From: Pelomonas sp. Root1444
Lineage (GTDB): Bacteria > Pseudomonadota > Gammaproteobacteria > Burkholderiales > Burkholderiaceae_C
DNA: 64,000 nt
NCBI RefSeq assembly: GCF_001426885.1
Contig: NZ_LMFP01000001.1
Location: forward strand, 250,834 to 314,833
Direction of reading: 5' to 3'
The notes below the pieces were generated by a model. The model had not been told where the DNA came from and searched no databases. It saw nothing but the letters and a program-made list of their open reading frames with translations. The first letter of the stretch is position 1. Each line of letters opens with the position of its first letter. Positions 53,695-62,145 of this stretch are shown piece by piece. The translations under genes and the position numbers were made by a program.

Positions 53695-54564
53695 TCAGGC
53701 TTGCTTGCCGTTCAGCGCCGGGTTGCGGGTCAGCGCCATGAAGAGGTCCACCAGGCTGGGCCGCACGCGCTGGCCCAGGCTGGTGATGTGTTCAGGCGGC
53801 GCACCGTCGAACAGCGCGGTCGTGCGGCCCTGCTCGCGGTAGCGCAGCAGCGGGTGGGCGGCGGCCATCGCATCCGCGGCAGCGGGGTCGTGGTTCAGCG
53901 CCACGAAGCGGCGGTCGATGTCCTCCAGGCTGATCGACAGCGCCACGCGCCCCTCGTCCAGCATGATCACGTCGCTCAGCAGCGCCTCCACCTCCTCCAC
54001 CTGGTGCGTCGAGATCAGCACGCTGCGCTCGCCGTCGCACCACTCGTCGATCAGCATTTCATAGAAGCTCTTGCGCGACACCACGTCCAGGCCCAGCGTC
54101 GGCTCGTCCAGGATCATCAACTTCGCGTCGATCGCGGCGATCAGCGCCAGGTGCGTCTGCGCCACCATGCCCTTGGACAGGCTCTTGATCTTGTCGCCCT
54201 CGCCCACGCTGGTGCGCTTGAGCAGCGCGCGCGCCCGCTCCGCCGAGAACTTCGGCTGCAGCTGCGACATCAACGTGATCAGCTCATGCACCCGCGCCCA
54301 GCGCGGCAGCACGGCCACGTCGGGGATGTAGCTCAGCTCCGTCAGCAGCTGCTGGCGGTTCTTCGTCGGCTCCAGGCCCAGCACGCTCAGCTCGCCCTGC
54401 ACGGGCAGCAGGCCCACCAGCGCCTTCATCAGGGACGTCTTGCCGGCACCGTTGTGGCCCAGCAGGCCCACGACGCGGCCCTTGGGCACGGCCACGGAGA
54501 CGTCGTTCAGGGCGGTCTTCTTGCCGTAGCGCAACGTCAGGTTTTTGGCTTCGATGAGGTTCAT
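53695..54564 (-). CDS. ABC transporter ATP-binding protein
   Basis: The 289-residue single-domain ATPase has Walker A GHNGAGKTS, Q-loop ELSYIPD, signature LSKGMVAQTHLAL and Walker B LMILDEPTLGLD, then the H-loop ISTHQVEE. The signature motif is LSKGM instead of LSGGQ, as in the YtrB-like group. The ATG overlaps the GntR gene stop by 4 nt; the permease follows. Confidence 0.9.
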   Translation of the reverse strand: MNLIEAKNLTLRYGKKTALNDVSVAVPKGRVVGLLGHNGAGKTSLMKALVGLLPVQGELSVLGLEPTKNRQQLLTELSYIPDVAVLPRWARVHELITLMSQLQPKFSAERARALLKRTSVGEGDKIKSLSKGMVAQTHLALIAAIDAKLMILDEPTLGLDVVSRKSFYEMLIDEWCDGERSVLISTHQVEEVEALLSDVIMLDEGRVALSISLEDIDRRFVALNHDPAAADAMAAAHPLLRYREQGRTTALFDGAPPEHITSLGQRVRPSLVDLFMALTRNPALNGKQA

Positions 54565-54914
54565 GTCGACTCCCAGTTCAAATCCTTGGCGGTCAGGCCC
54601 AGCCGTTGCAGCTTGGCGCGCAGCGCCGGCCAGTCTTTCTGCAGAAACTGCTCGCGCTCATGACGCAGCAGGCGCTCGCGGGCGCCGCTCGTCACGAACA
54701 TGCCCAGGCCGCGCCGCGACTCGATGAGACCGTGGTCGCTGAGCGCCTGCAGCGCCCGCGTCACGGTCAGCGGATTGATGACGTACTGGCTGGCGAGTTG
54801 GCGCACCGAAGGCAAGGCCTCGCCTTCCGAAGGGCTGCCGTCAAGCAGCTGCACGGCCAGTCGGTCGGCCAACTGCTGGTAGATCGGCGCCTGGTCTGTC
54901 CAGGTGGGAGTCAT
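54561..54914 (-). CDS. GntR family regulator, YtrA subfamily
   Basis: The 117-residue product starts at MTPTWTDQAPIYQQLADRLA after GGAG; an in-frame ATG 11 codons earlier is less likely. The winged helix spans residues ~10-75 (LPSVRQLASQYVINPLTVTRALQALSDHGLIESRRGLGMFV). Only a short C-terminal helix pair follows, the YtrA-type minimal effector region. It probably represses its own ABC operon. A GGTGTG/CACACC dyad lies 13 nt upstream of the start codon. Confidence 0.9.
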   Translation of the reverse strand: MTPTWTDQAPIYQQLADRLAVQLLDGSPSEGEALPSVRQLASQYVINPLTVTRALQALSDHGLIESRRGLGMFVTSGARERLLRHEREQFLQKDWPALRAKLQRLGLTAKDLNWEST

Positions 54915-54926
54915 GGGTGCTCCGGG

Positions 54927-54950
54927 GGTGTGTTGCTGATGTAGCACACC
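54927..54950. promoter_or_regulatory. Candidate GntR (YtrA-type) operator
   Basis: GGTGTG (54927-54932) and CACACC (54945-54950) are perfect arms, with inner GCT/AGC also symmetric around GATGT. It lies directly upstream of the GntR gene, in place for autorepression. Confidence 0.5.
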
Positions 54951-55111
54951 ATATCTCCGGCGCTGGGTCGGCCCAAGGCGTGGGCGACAGGCTGCAGATT
55001 TGGGGGGATGAGCCGTTTACTGTCGGTGGAGCCGACCGCTTCAACACGCGTGATCACCCCGGCGCCAAGCCCGGGCCGCAATGTGCCACGCCAGACGTTC
55101 CGAGAGGCGTG

Positions 55112-55855
55112 TCAGGTTTCGGACGAAATCAACACGATGCGGCGGCCGATGGCATCGATCGCGCGGCGAATCAAGGCAATTTCTCCAGCGTTCTCGTCCG
55201 GTGATGCGATGTCGTCCACCGTGACGGCGTCTACGCCGCACGCTGCGAGTTGAACCAACCAGGCGCGGTACCAATCAAAAGCGCCGGGGTGGTCAGGGTT
55301 GACGCCGCACATGTCGGTGTTCCCGGCGCAGGTTGAATCGGGGTTGGCGATCTCATCGCAACGCCACGGGCTTCCGGCGATCGGCAGACCTTGCCCGACC
55401 GCCTGACGGGGGACGCCGGGCATCAGGTGCACACCGAAGCGCAAGCGGAGGCGGTGGACCTGAGCTGCGAGCGGAGCGAAACCGTACCCTTCGATGGCGC
55501 TGGGGAACCGGTTTGCCGCAGGCTGCGGTCGGCCATGGGCATCCAGTTCCAAGGGTGCAAACGGCCGGCAACCCGAGGTTGTCATCTGCGCGACGTACCA
55601 CCGCGGTCCGACCGTGGCGATGTCGTAGCCCACCGGCAAGAGGCGCTCGGCCATGAGGCTCGCGTTCGCCAGGAGCCCGGCTTCGGTCGTCGCGGCGCCA
55701 AGCCAGGCCGCGCCGGCACTGCCGAGCCCGGCCCTGACCGCGACTCTGTCGTGCCGAATGTCGTGACGGGGGGAGTCTGGCAGACCGCGCCCGACGGCAC
55801 CGGTGCTCGTGCAATCCGCCAAAGAAAAGAACGTGTTTGAACGGGATGGGGGCAT
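55112..55855 (-). pseudogene. Truncated GH27-like alpha-galactosidase
   Basis: The 247-codon frame keeps the middle of a GH27-type barrel: TEAGLLANASLMAERLLPVG, RWYVAQMT, DAHGRPQPAANRFPSAIEGYGFAPLA, LRFGVHLMPGVPRQAV, RCDEIANPDSTCAGN, FDWYRAWLVQLAACGVDAVTVDDI. The VTVDDI Asp corresponds to the catalytic nucleophile region. The N-terminal NGWNSW-type strand and signal peptide are missing, and the frame stops at RIVLISSET, where relatives continue for at least 100 residues with the acid/base Asp. The Ala-rich first 50 residues are unlike the family. It is probably inactive. An intact LacI-type regulator lies nearby. Confidence 0.65.
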
Positions 55856-56164
55856 GGAACACCTTGAACGGCCGAGCCTTGATTTGACGCCGAATCATTT
55901 GCTGCAAATGATTGCGGCCGTGCCGCGCGGGCATCCTAGATTGTTCGACGCTCGGACGAACTAGGGAAAGACCTAGACCGGTCCGACTTCCGCTCGGCCA
56001 TGGCCGGTGCTGGACATCCAGCTCACGGCGAGGTGGGGCGGCTTCGACGGGCCGTCGATGCTCAAGGGACCGGGGGTAGGTTCAACGGCGCGCTGCCTCG
56101 ACGCAGGAGATGGCCAGGGGTCGCCGGTTAAAGTGACCGGCTTCACTTTTCCGCCCACTGGACA
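55856..56164. other. Intergenic region between the GH27 remnant and lacI-type gene
   Basis: No gene is supported in these 309 bases. It holds a 31-bp imperfect dyad at 55935-55965 (arms CCTAG...GTTCG and CGGACGAACTAGG, 11 of 14 pairs Watson-Crick, two G-T), upstream of the GH27 remnant, and the LacI-type operator at 56130-56149. Confidence 0.5.
56130..56149. promoter_or_regulatory. LacI-family operator AAAGTGACCGGCTTCACTTT
   Basis: Perfect 7-bp arms AAAGTGA/TCACTTT flank a CCGGCT centre. It sits 15 nt upstream of the GTG start of the LacI-type gene, an autoregulatory position. Confidence 0.6.
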
Positions 56165-57277
56165 GTGTCCGAATCGAAACCCCAGCCTTCCAAGCCCCCC
56201 AAGGGCCGTCGTCACAAGTTGCCAACGCTTGCCGATGTTGCGCGAGAGGCAGGCGTTTCGGATGTGGCGGCCTCCTGCGCGCTCAACGGCGCAAAAGGAT
56301 CGACGCGCGTGTCGGCATTGACGCGTGAGCGGGTACTGGCAGCGGCGGAGCGCTTGCGCTACCGACCCAATGCGAATGCGCGCGCGCTGACGTACCAGCG
56401 CACCAATGCCATCGGCTTCGTCGCCAACATCGCCTATGAGAAACCCAACCTCTACTTCCTGGAGGTGTTCAACGGCGTCGTCAGGGGCGCGACGGAGGCA
56501 CACCAGACCACCTGCATTTTTCCGCTCAGTGGCTGGGATGAAGCACCGCAGCGCATCCCGGCCTTGTGCGACGGCCGCGTCGACGGCCTCGTCGTGCTGG
56601 CGCCCTACCTGGAAGACGACAGCACGACCTGGCTGCCACCGCACACGCCCATGGTGACGATCCATGCCGGCAGGCTGTTGCGGGCGCAGGTGAACGTCGA
56701 GGCGGACGACGAAGCGGGCGGATATGCCATCACGCGCCACATGCTCGGGCTTGGGTATCGCCGCATCCTTTGCGTCGGCGGTCCGATGCGCGTCAAGGGC
56801 GCAGACCAGCGTGTCGAGGGCTTTTTGCGCGCCCATGCCGAAGCCGGGGTCGAAGTTGCTTCGGACCATGTGATCCGCACGTGGTTTACCGCTGAAGGGG
56901 GTAGGCAGGCCATGCAGGAATGGCTGCAACGCCACCGGGGTCAGCCCTTGCCCGAGGCCATCTGTTGCGGCAGCGACGACATCGCCTTCGGCTGCATCGA
57001 CGCATTGGAGGGCGTCGGGCTGAGCGTTCCCCGGGACGTCTCGATCACAGGCTTCGACGACACCTTGCTGGCCCGCGCACTGCACATCGCCACGGTGCGC
57101 CAGCCCCTGCTTGAGATGGGGCGCCGCGCCGTCGATGTGCTGATGCAGCTGATCGAGGCGCAGCGCCGTGGGGAAGCCTACGCCGGCCCGAGCGACATCG
57201 TTCTGCCCGTCGAAATCGTTCCAGGCCAAACCTTGCCGGGCCCTCGCAACAGAGCTCTGAACGTTCCGTCTCGCTGA
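56165..57277 (+). CDS. LacI family transcriptional regulator
   Basis: The 370-residue protein has a GTG start. Its helix-turn-helix and hinge are at residues ~20-75 (LPTLADVAREAGVSDVAASC, TRERVLAAAERLRYRPNANARAL). The periplasmic-binding-protein-like effector domain follows, with TNAIGFVANIAYEKPNLYF, VDGLVVLAP, HMLGLGYRRILCVGG, AICCGSDDIAFGCIDALEGVGLSVPRDVSITGFDD. It probably governed sugar-utilisation genes; the only nearby one is the broken GH27 gene. Its own operator-like palindrome lies just upstream. Confidence 0.9.
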   Translation: MSESKPQPSKPPKGRRHKLPTLADVAREAGVSDVAASCALNGAKGSTRVSALTRERVLAAAERLRYRPNANARALTYQRTNAIGFVANIAYEKPNLYFLEVFNGVVRGATEAHQTTCIFPLSGWDEAPQRIPALCDGRVDGLVVLAPYLEDDSTTWLPPHTPMVTIHAGRLLRAQVNVEADDEAGGYAITRHMLGLGYRRILCVGGPMRVKGADQRVEGFLRAHAEAGVEVASDHVIRTWFTAEGGRQAMQEWLQRHRGQPLPEAICCGSDDIAFGCIDALEGVGLSVPRDVSITGFDDTLLARALHIATVRQPLLEMGRRAVDVLMQLIEAQRRGEAYAGPSDIVLPVEIVPGQTLPGPRNRALNVPSR

Positions 57278-57565
57278 ACGTCTCGGCCACCTGGCCGCGC
57301 ACGCACTGCACGCCGTTGGCCTGCAACCTCTCGATAAAGCCGATGCCTAGTCCTGGACGAACTTGTCGACGACGCGTCGTCTGATGGCGATACGCCGTCG
57401 TGCGTCGAGCCAAGGCGCAAGGAGGATGGCCAATCGCGCCATGGCGCTGACGAACTTGGGATCAAGAACGACTATCCGGCGCGAGGGGAATCCGACGGCA
57501 ACTGGCCTCGCTCAAGTCCAAGGCGTGATGCCGGTGGTTCCGGTTCGGTGGCGGGGTGAGACGCA
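57278..57565. other. Gap between lacI-type and metC-like genes
   Basis: Nothing is firmly supported. A minus-strand frame at ~57351-57500 could encode a ~50-residue stub with a hydrophobic then basic end (MARLAILLAPWLDARRRIAI), perhaps gene debris. No start signal or family was recognised. Confidence 0.3.
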
Positions 57566-58717
57566 TCACAAACCTCCCATCGCCGCGGCCAAGTCGTTGC
57601 ACAAGTCCTGCGGGTCTTCCAGCCCGACGTGCAGCCGCACGAGCCTGGGTGCATCTGCCGGTGCCGCCAGTGCGCGCAGGTGATGGGGCACCGCAGGCAT
57701 GACCAGGCTTTCGAACCCGCCCCAGCTCGTGCCCAGGCTGAATAGCGACAGGCCGTCGATGAAGCGGGTGAACGCCTCTTCGGTGCAGGGCGCCAGTTCG
57801 ATGGTGAAGGGGCCGGCCGCGCCGGTGAACTGCGAACGCCACAGTGCATGGCCAGGGTCTGACGACAGCGCCGGGAACAGCACGCGCCGCACGGCCGGAT
57901 GCCGCGCCAACCAGTTCGCGACGACCAGCGCCGAAGCCTGGTGCCGTTCGAGCCGCACGGCCAAGGTGCGCAGGCCGCGCAGCGCCAGCCAGCATGCATC
58001 CGGCGCGGCATGAGTGCCGCTGCGGTCGCAATGGGCGCGCAGCGCAGCCAGCGCGTCGGCGCTGCCGGTCACCAGGCCCAGCATCAGGTCGGAGTGGCCG
58101 TTGATGAACTTCGTCGCCGCGTGGAGGGAGAGGTCGATGCCGAGGCGGTGGGCGTCGAAGAACAAAGGCGTCCCCCAGGTCGAGTCGCAGGCCACGGGCA
58201 CACCGCGCGCATGCGCCGCCGCGCAGACGGCGCGCACGTCCAGCATCTCCATCGTGAGCGACGCCGGGGTTTCGATGAAGACGAGGCTGGTGTGGTCGCG
58301 GATCAGCGGGGCGATGTCGGCCCCATGCGGAAAGAATTCCACCTGCGTGCCCGTCGGCGCCAGCTCCTTGTCGCAGAACACGCGCGTGGGGCCATAGACG
58401 CCGCTGCTGAGCAGGATGTGCCGCCCCGGCCCCGCGTGCGCGGCCAGCACGGCGGTGATGGCGGACAGGCCGCAGCTCGTCGCGATGCAGCTTTCCGTGC
58501 CGGCGAGCGCGGCCATCGCGCGCTGGAGTTCGAACGTCGTGGAGGTGCCGGACCGCCCGTAGCGCGGCGCGTCGAACACCTGGTTGCGCTGCGCCTGCTT
58601 GTAGGCGCCGTACGTCGCGAACACGGTCGTCGAGGTCCGGACCAGCGGCGGGCTCACGGCGTGTGCGGCGGTGGCCGTCTCGCGGCCGAGGTGGATCAAC
58701 TGGGTATGGGGGTGCAT
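57566..58717 (-). CDS. metC: Cystathionine beta-lyase-like PLP enzyme
   Basis: The 383-residue Cys/Met-metabolism PLP enzyme starts at MHPHTQLIHLGRETATAAHA. RYGRSGTSTTFELQRAMAAL, SCGLSAITAVLAAH, the PLP Asp in ACDSTWGTPLFFD and the Schiff-base Lys in SLHAATKFINGHSD are intact. GTSWGGFESLVMP near the C-terminus is typical of bacterial MetC, which cleaves cystathionine to homocysteine, pyruvate and ammonia. Divergent from an AraC regulator 91 nt away, which may control it. Confidence 0.88.
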   Translation of the reverse strand: MHPHTQLIHLGRETATAAHAVSPPLVRTSTTVFATYGAYKQAQRNQVFDAPRYGRSGTSTTFELQRAMAALAGTESCIATSCGLSAITAVLAAHAGPGRHILLSSGVYGPTRVFCDKELAPTGTQVEFFPHGADIAPLIRDHTSLVFIETPASLTMEMLDVRAVCAAAHARGVPVACDSTWGTPLFFDAHRLGIDLSLHAATKFINGHSDLMLGLVTGSADALAALRAHCDRSGTHAAPDACWLALRGLRTLAVRLERHQASALVVANWLARHPAVRRVLFPALSSDPGHALWRSQFTGAAGPFTIELAPCTEEAFTRFIDGLSLFSLGTSWGGFESLVMPAVPHHLRALAAPADAPRLVRLHVGLEDPQDLCNDLAAAMGGL

Positions 58718-58808
58718 GTCTCGCGGCGTCGATGTGGCGATGAGAATTGTGCGAACGCCGCCACCGCCTGTCTCGCGCCCAGTGCCCACCAACCGTCGCA
58801 AAAAGGAC

Positions 58809-59600
58809 ATGAAGCCCGCCAGCGGGCCGCGGGCGCTGCATGGGCCGCCGGATGTGGCCGAGGCCTTGGCACCAGCGGTCAGCGGGCGCCCCACGGACTA
58901 CCCGGCGGGCTGGTGCATCGAGCCGCATGCGCATGCCGAGCACCAGCTCATCCATGCGGTGCAGGGCGTCATGGTCGTCCAGGCGGAGGCGGGCCGCTGG
59001 GTCGTGCCGCCGACGCGTGCGATCTGGATGCAGGCCGGCATGACGCACGCGATCCGCTGCGTGGGCGCGGTGCACATGCGCAGCCTGCGCGTGGCGGTCG
59101 GCGCGGCGCCCCGGCAGCTCGACCGCACGCAGGCCGTCGGCATCTCGCCGCTGCTGCGCGAGCTCATCCGCGCGGCGATGGACGTGCGCCAGCCCTACCA
59201 GCCCGGCACGCGGGACGGCCGCGTCATGCGCCTGATCCTCGACGAACTGCAGGCGCTGCCGGTGCTGCCGCTGCACCTGCGCATGCCCGCCGATGCGCGG
59301 CTGCTGCAGGTCTGCACCGCGCTGCAGCGCCGGCTCGACGACGCCTCGACGCTGGGCGATTGGGCAAAGCACCTCGGCGTGGACGTGAAGACCCTCCAAC
59401 GCCTGTTCGTCAAGGAGACGGGCATGACCTTCGGCCAGTGGCGGCAGCAGGCGCGGCTGCTGCGTGCGCTGGAGTTGCTGGCGGTGGGCGAGAAGGTCAT
59501 CGACGTCGCCCTGTCGCTGGGCTACGAGAGCCCGAGCGCCTTCGCCGCGATGTTCAGGAAGCAGTTCGGGCAGACGCCGAGCCAGTTCTTCGGCGGCTGA
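58809..59600 (+). CDS. AraC family transcriptional regulator
   Basis: The 263-residue product starts at MKPASGPRALHG after AAAAAGGA. The N-terminal half is a cupin-type sensor (WCIEPHAHAEHQLIHAVQGVMVV, MQAGMTHAIRC). The C-terminal ~100 residues carry two AraC helix-turn-helix motifs (LGDWAKHLGVDVKTLQRLFV and VIDVALSLGYESPSAFAAMFRKQFGQTPSQFF). Regulators of this subgroup usually act on a divergent neighbour, here the cystathionine beta-lyase-like gene. Inducer unknown. Confidence 0.9.
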   Translation: MKPASGPRALHGPPDVAEALAPAVSGRPTDYPAGWCIEPHAHAEHQLIHAVQGVMVVQAEAGRWVVPPTRAIWMQAGMTHAIRCVGAVHMRSLRVAVGAAPRQLDRTQAVGISPLLRELIRAAMDVRQPYQPGTRDGRVMRLILDELQALPVLPLHLRMPADARLLQVCTALQRRLDDASTLGDWAKHLGVDVKTLQRLFVKETGMTFGQWRQQARLLRALELLAVGEKVIDVALSLGYESPSAFAAMFRKQFGQTPSQFFGG

Positions 59601-59723
59601 CGCCGAAGCAACGCCGCAGATCGGCGGCCCCCGGGGCTTTCAGTCGCCGGGTCGAAAAGGTGGCCCGCCTACACCGCCGGGCGCCGCCACTGCCTACGAT
59701 GACGTGCCACACCTTCGAGCACG

Positions 59724-60851
59724 ATGAAAACCTTCTGCTGCGAGCGCTGCCATGCGCGCGTGTTCTTCGAGAACGTCTCCTGCAACGCCTGCGAGGCGGA
59801 GCTGGGCTTCGTGCCCGGCGAGCTGGCGATGGCGTCGTTCGAGGCCGATGCACGCGGCGGCCTGAAGCGCCTGTCCAAGACTCCTCGGCCCGGGCTCCGG
59901 CGCTGCGCCAACCATGAGGCGCCCGTGCTGTGCAACTGGATGGTCGATGCCGACGATGCGCAGCCGCAGTGCGTGTCGTGCCGCACGACGCAGGTGCGCC
60001 CGTCGCTCGCCACGGCGGCCAACCGGGCCTACTGGTTTCGCATCGAGGTGGCCAAGCGCCAGCTGGCCTACAGCCTGTTGTCCTGGGGGCTGCCGCTGCC
60101 CTCCAAGGCCGAGGACCCGCAGCACGGCGTCGCGTTCCAGTTCCTGGAGCAGGTGGACCCCGCCAAGACCGTGCTCACCGGCCACGATGCCGGCTTGATC
60201 ACGCTGAACATCGCCGAGGCGGACGACGCCCGCCGCGAGCAGGTGCGTGCCCAGATGCGCGAGCCGTACCGCACGCTGCTGGGCCACCTGCGCCACGAGA
60301 TCGGCCACTACTACTGGGACCGGCTCATCCGCGACACGCCGTGGCTGGGTGAGTTCCGCGCGCTGTTCGGCGACGAGCGGACCGACTACGCCAAGGCACT
60401 GAAAAAGCACTACGCCTCGCCGATGGCCGACTGGCAGCAGCGCTTCGTCAGCGCCTATGCCAGCTGCCACCCGTGGGAGGACTGGGCGGAATGCTGGGCG
60501 CACTACATGCATCTGCAGGACGGGCTGGAGACGGCGGCGTCCTGGGGGCTGCAGCTCGACCATGCGGTGCCCGGCGGCATGCCCGTGCGCGCCGAGGTCA
60601 TCCCGCACGATGCGGACGATCTGCAACGACGCGTGGTGCGCAGCTGGCTGCCGGTGTCGCAGTTCATCAATGCGATGTCCCGCAGCCTCGGCGGCCGCGA
60701 CAGCTACCCCTTCGTGGTGCCGGATGCGGTGCTGGACAAGCTGGCCTTCATCCACCGCGTCATCGGTGCCGGCGTGCGTGGCGAGGTCGCGATGACCTTC
60801 GGGTCTGCGCGCGAGCCCGAAGCCGAGTCCGTCGAATGCCCCACCCCATGA
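59724..60851 (+). CDS. Putative zinc-binding metallopeptidase (Zn-ribbon plus HExxH)
   Basis: The 375-residue protein has an N-terminal zinc-ribbon with Cys pairs (FCCERCHARVFF, SCNACEAELGF, RRCAN, QCVSCRT) and a central HExxH in LGHLRHEIGHYYWDRLI (~residue 195). A likely third ligand is in PWEDWAECWAHYMH. This matches the DUF2248/zinc-peptidase-like family of bacteria, for which no substrate is known. It overlaps the downstream transglutaminase-like gene by 4 nt; the two commonly travel together. Cytoplasmic, as no signal peptide is seen. Confidence 0.85.
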   Translation: MKTFCCERCHARVFFENVSCNACEAELGFVPGELAMASFEADARGGLKRLSKTPRPGLRRCANHEAPVLCNWMVDADDAQPQCVSCRTTQVRPSLATAANRAYWFRIEVAKRQLAYSLLSWGLPLPSKAEDPQHGVAFQFLEQVDPAKTVLTGHDAGLITLNIAEADDARREQVRAQMREPYRTLLGHLRHEIGHYYWDRLIRDTPWLGEFRALFGDERTDYAKALKKHYASPMADWQQRFVSAYASCHPWEDWAECWAHYMHLQDGLETAASWGLQLDHAVPGGMPVRAEVIPHDADDLQRRVVRSWLPVSQFINAMSRSLGGRDSYPFVVPDAVLDKLAFIHRVIGAGVRGEVAMTFGSAREPEAESVECPTP

Positions 60852-61720
60852 TCCGCTTCGAACTCCAGGTGCAGCTGAAGTACGAGGTGAGCGCGCCTGG
60901 CGCCGACTTCATCTTCAACATCCATCCGGCCCACACGCCTTGCCAGAGGGTCTCGGCCGAAACACTGCAGCTGAGCCAGGACGTGCCCTGGGCCGTGCAG
61001 ACCGACGCGCGCAGCGGCAACCGGCACCTGCGCCTGCAGGCGCAGCCGGGCGACCTGGAGGTGCGCTACGACGCCGTGGTGGAGCTGCTGCATCGCCGCG
61101 ACAACCCGGCGACGCTGCAGGAAGTGCCGGTGCACCAGCTGCCGCTGGACGTGCTGCAGTTCATCTACCCGAGCCGGTACTGCCAGTCGGACCGCCTCAT
61201 CAAGCTCGCGACCGCGGAGTTCGGTGCGATCCCGCCCGGCCATGGCCGCGTGATGGCGATCAGGGATTGGATACAGCGGCACGTCACCTTCACGTCCAAC
61301 ACCTCCAGCTCCAGCACGTCGGCGGTGGACACGCTGATCGAGCGCGTCGGCGTCTGCCGTGATTTCACGCACCTGATGGTGGCGCTGTGCCGGGCCTTGA
61401 ACATCCCGGCCCGCTTCGCCACGGGCACTGACTACGGCGCCGACCCGGCGCTGGGCCCGCCGGACTTCCATGCCTATGCCGAGGTCTACCTGGGCGGGCG
61501 CTGGTACATCTTCGACCCCTCGGGCACCGCGATTCCGATGGGCTTCGTGCGCCTGGGCACCGGCCGGGACGCGGCGGACGTGGCCTTCGCCACCATCTTC
61601 GGCACCGTCACCTCCTGGGCGCCCTGGATACGCACCCAGGCCAGCGAGGACGCCGCCGCCGGATGGGTGCTGCCGCATCACTGCGAGATGGCGCTCTCCA
61701 CCGACGCGGCGGCGGGCTGA
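60848..61720 (+). CDS. Transglutaminase-like family protein
   Basis: The 290-residue product starts at MIRFELQVQLKYEV, whose ATG overlaps the peptidase stop; MPHPMIRF at 60836 is an alternative. The N-terminal beta domain precedes a papain-like core with the catalytic triad Cys in ERVGVCRDFTHLMVALCRAL, His in PPDFHAYAEVYL, and Asp in RWYIFDPSG. Bacterial members are probably peptidases or amide-bond enzymes rather than cross-linkers. Coupling to a zinc peptidase suggests joint peptide or protein processing (inference). Confidence 0.88.
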   Translation: MIRFELQVQLKYEVSAPGADFIFNIHPAHTPCQRVSAETLQLSQDVPWAVQTDARSGNRHLRLQAQPGDLEVRYDAVVELLHRRDNPATLQEVPVHQLPLDVLQFIYPSRYCQSDRLIKLATAEFGAIPPGHGRVMAIRDWIQRHVTFTSNTSSSSTSAVDTLIERVGVCRDFTHLMVALCRALNIPARFATGTDYGADPALGPPDFHAYAEVYLGGRWYIFDPSGTAIPMGFVRLGTGRDAADVAFATIFGTVTSWAPWIRTQASEDAAAGWVLPHHCEMALSTDAAAG

Positions 61721-61839
61721 GCAGCACCGCCTGGACTGTCCGCGAGACGGGGCCTCGGCTGACACCGTGGGCCGCCTTGCCCCACTAAGGTGGCTGCGCG
61801 TGCGGGCTTTGCACCGCGACGACCTGAAAGGACTCGCCC

Positions 61840-62145
61840 ATGGACACCACCACCCATCACGACCTGTCCGCGCTGTTCTCGCAGCTGGGGCTGCCGGATT
61901 CGCCCGCCGAGATCCAGCAGTTCATCCAGCGCCACCGGCCGCTGCCGCAGTCCCTGAACCTGTCGGAGGCGCCGTTCTGGAACGCCAGCCAGGTGGCCTT
62001 CCTGCGCGAGCAGTGGCATGCCGACGACGGCGACTGGGTCGTGCAGATCGACCAGCTGAACGCGGCGCTGCGCGAGCATCCCGCGACCAGCGACCTGGAG
62101 CAGGTCGACTGCGCGGCGACGCCGGGCCACCCCAGCTGTTCATGA
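61840..62145 (+). CDS. DUF2789 family protein
   Basis: The 101-residue small helical protein starts MDTTTHHDLSALFSQLGLPD and has the family block FIQRHRPLPQSLNLSEAPFW, then ASQVAFLREQW and VVQIDQLNAALR. DUF2789 proteins are short, cytoplasmic and of unknown function. Its stop overlaps the esterase pseudogene start (ATGA). A 119-nt gap separates it from the transglutaminase gene. Confidence 0.8.
   Translation: MDTTTHHDLSALFSQLGLPDSPAEIQQFIQRHRPLPQSLNLSEAPFWNASQVAFLREQWHADDGDWVVQIDQLNAALREHPATSDLEQVDCAATPGHPSCS

Noticed and set aside
55973-57229. 418-codon minus-strand frame
   Set aside because: It is antisense to the LacI-type regulator and has no start context or recognisable domain.
57462-59399. 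645-codon minus-strand frame
   Set aside because: It overlaps the metC-like gene in another frame and the AraC gene on the other strand; both real genes have family motifs.
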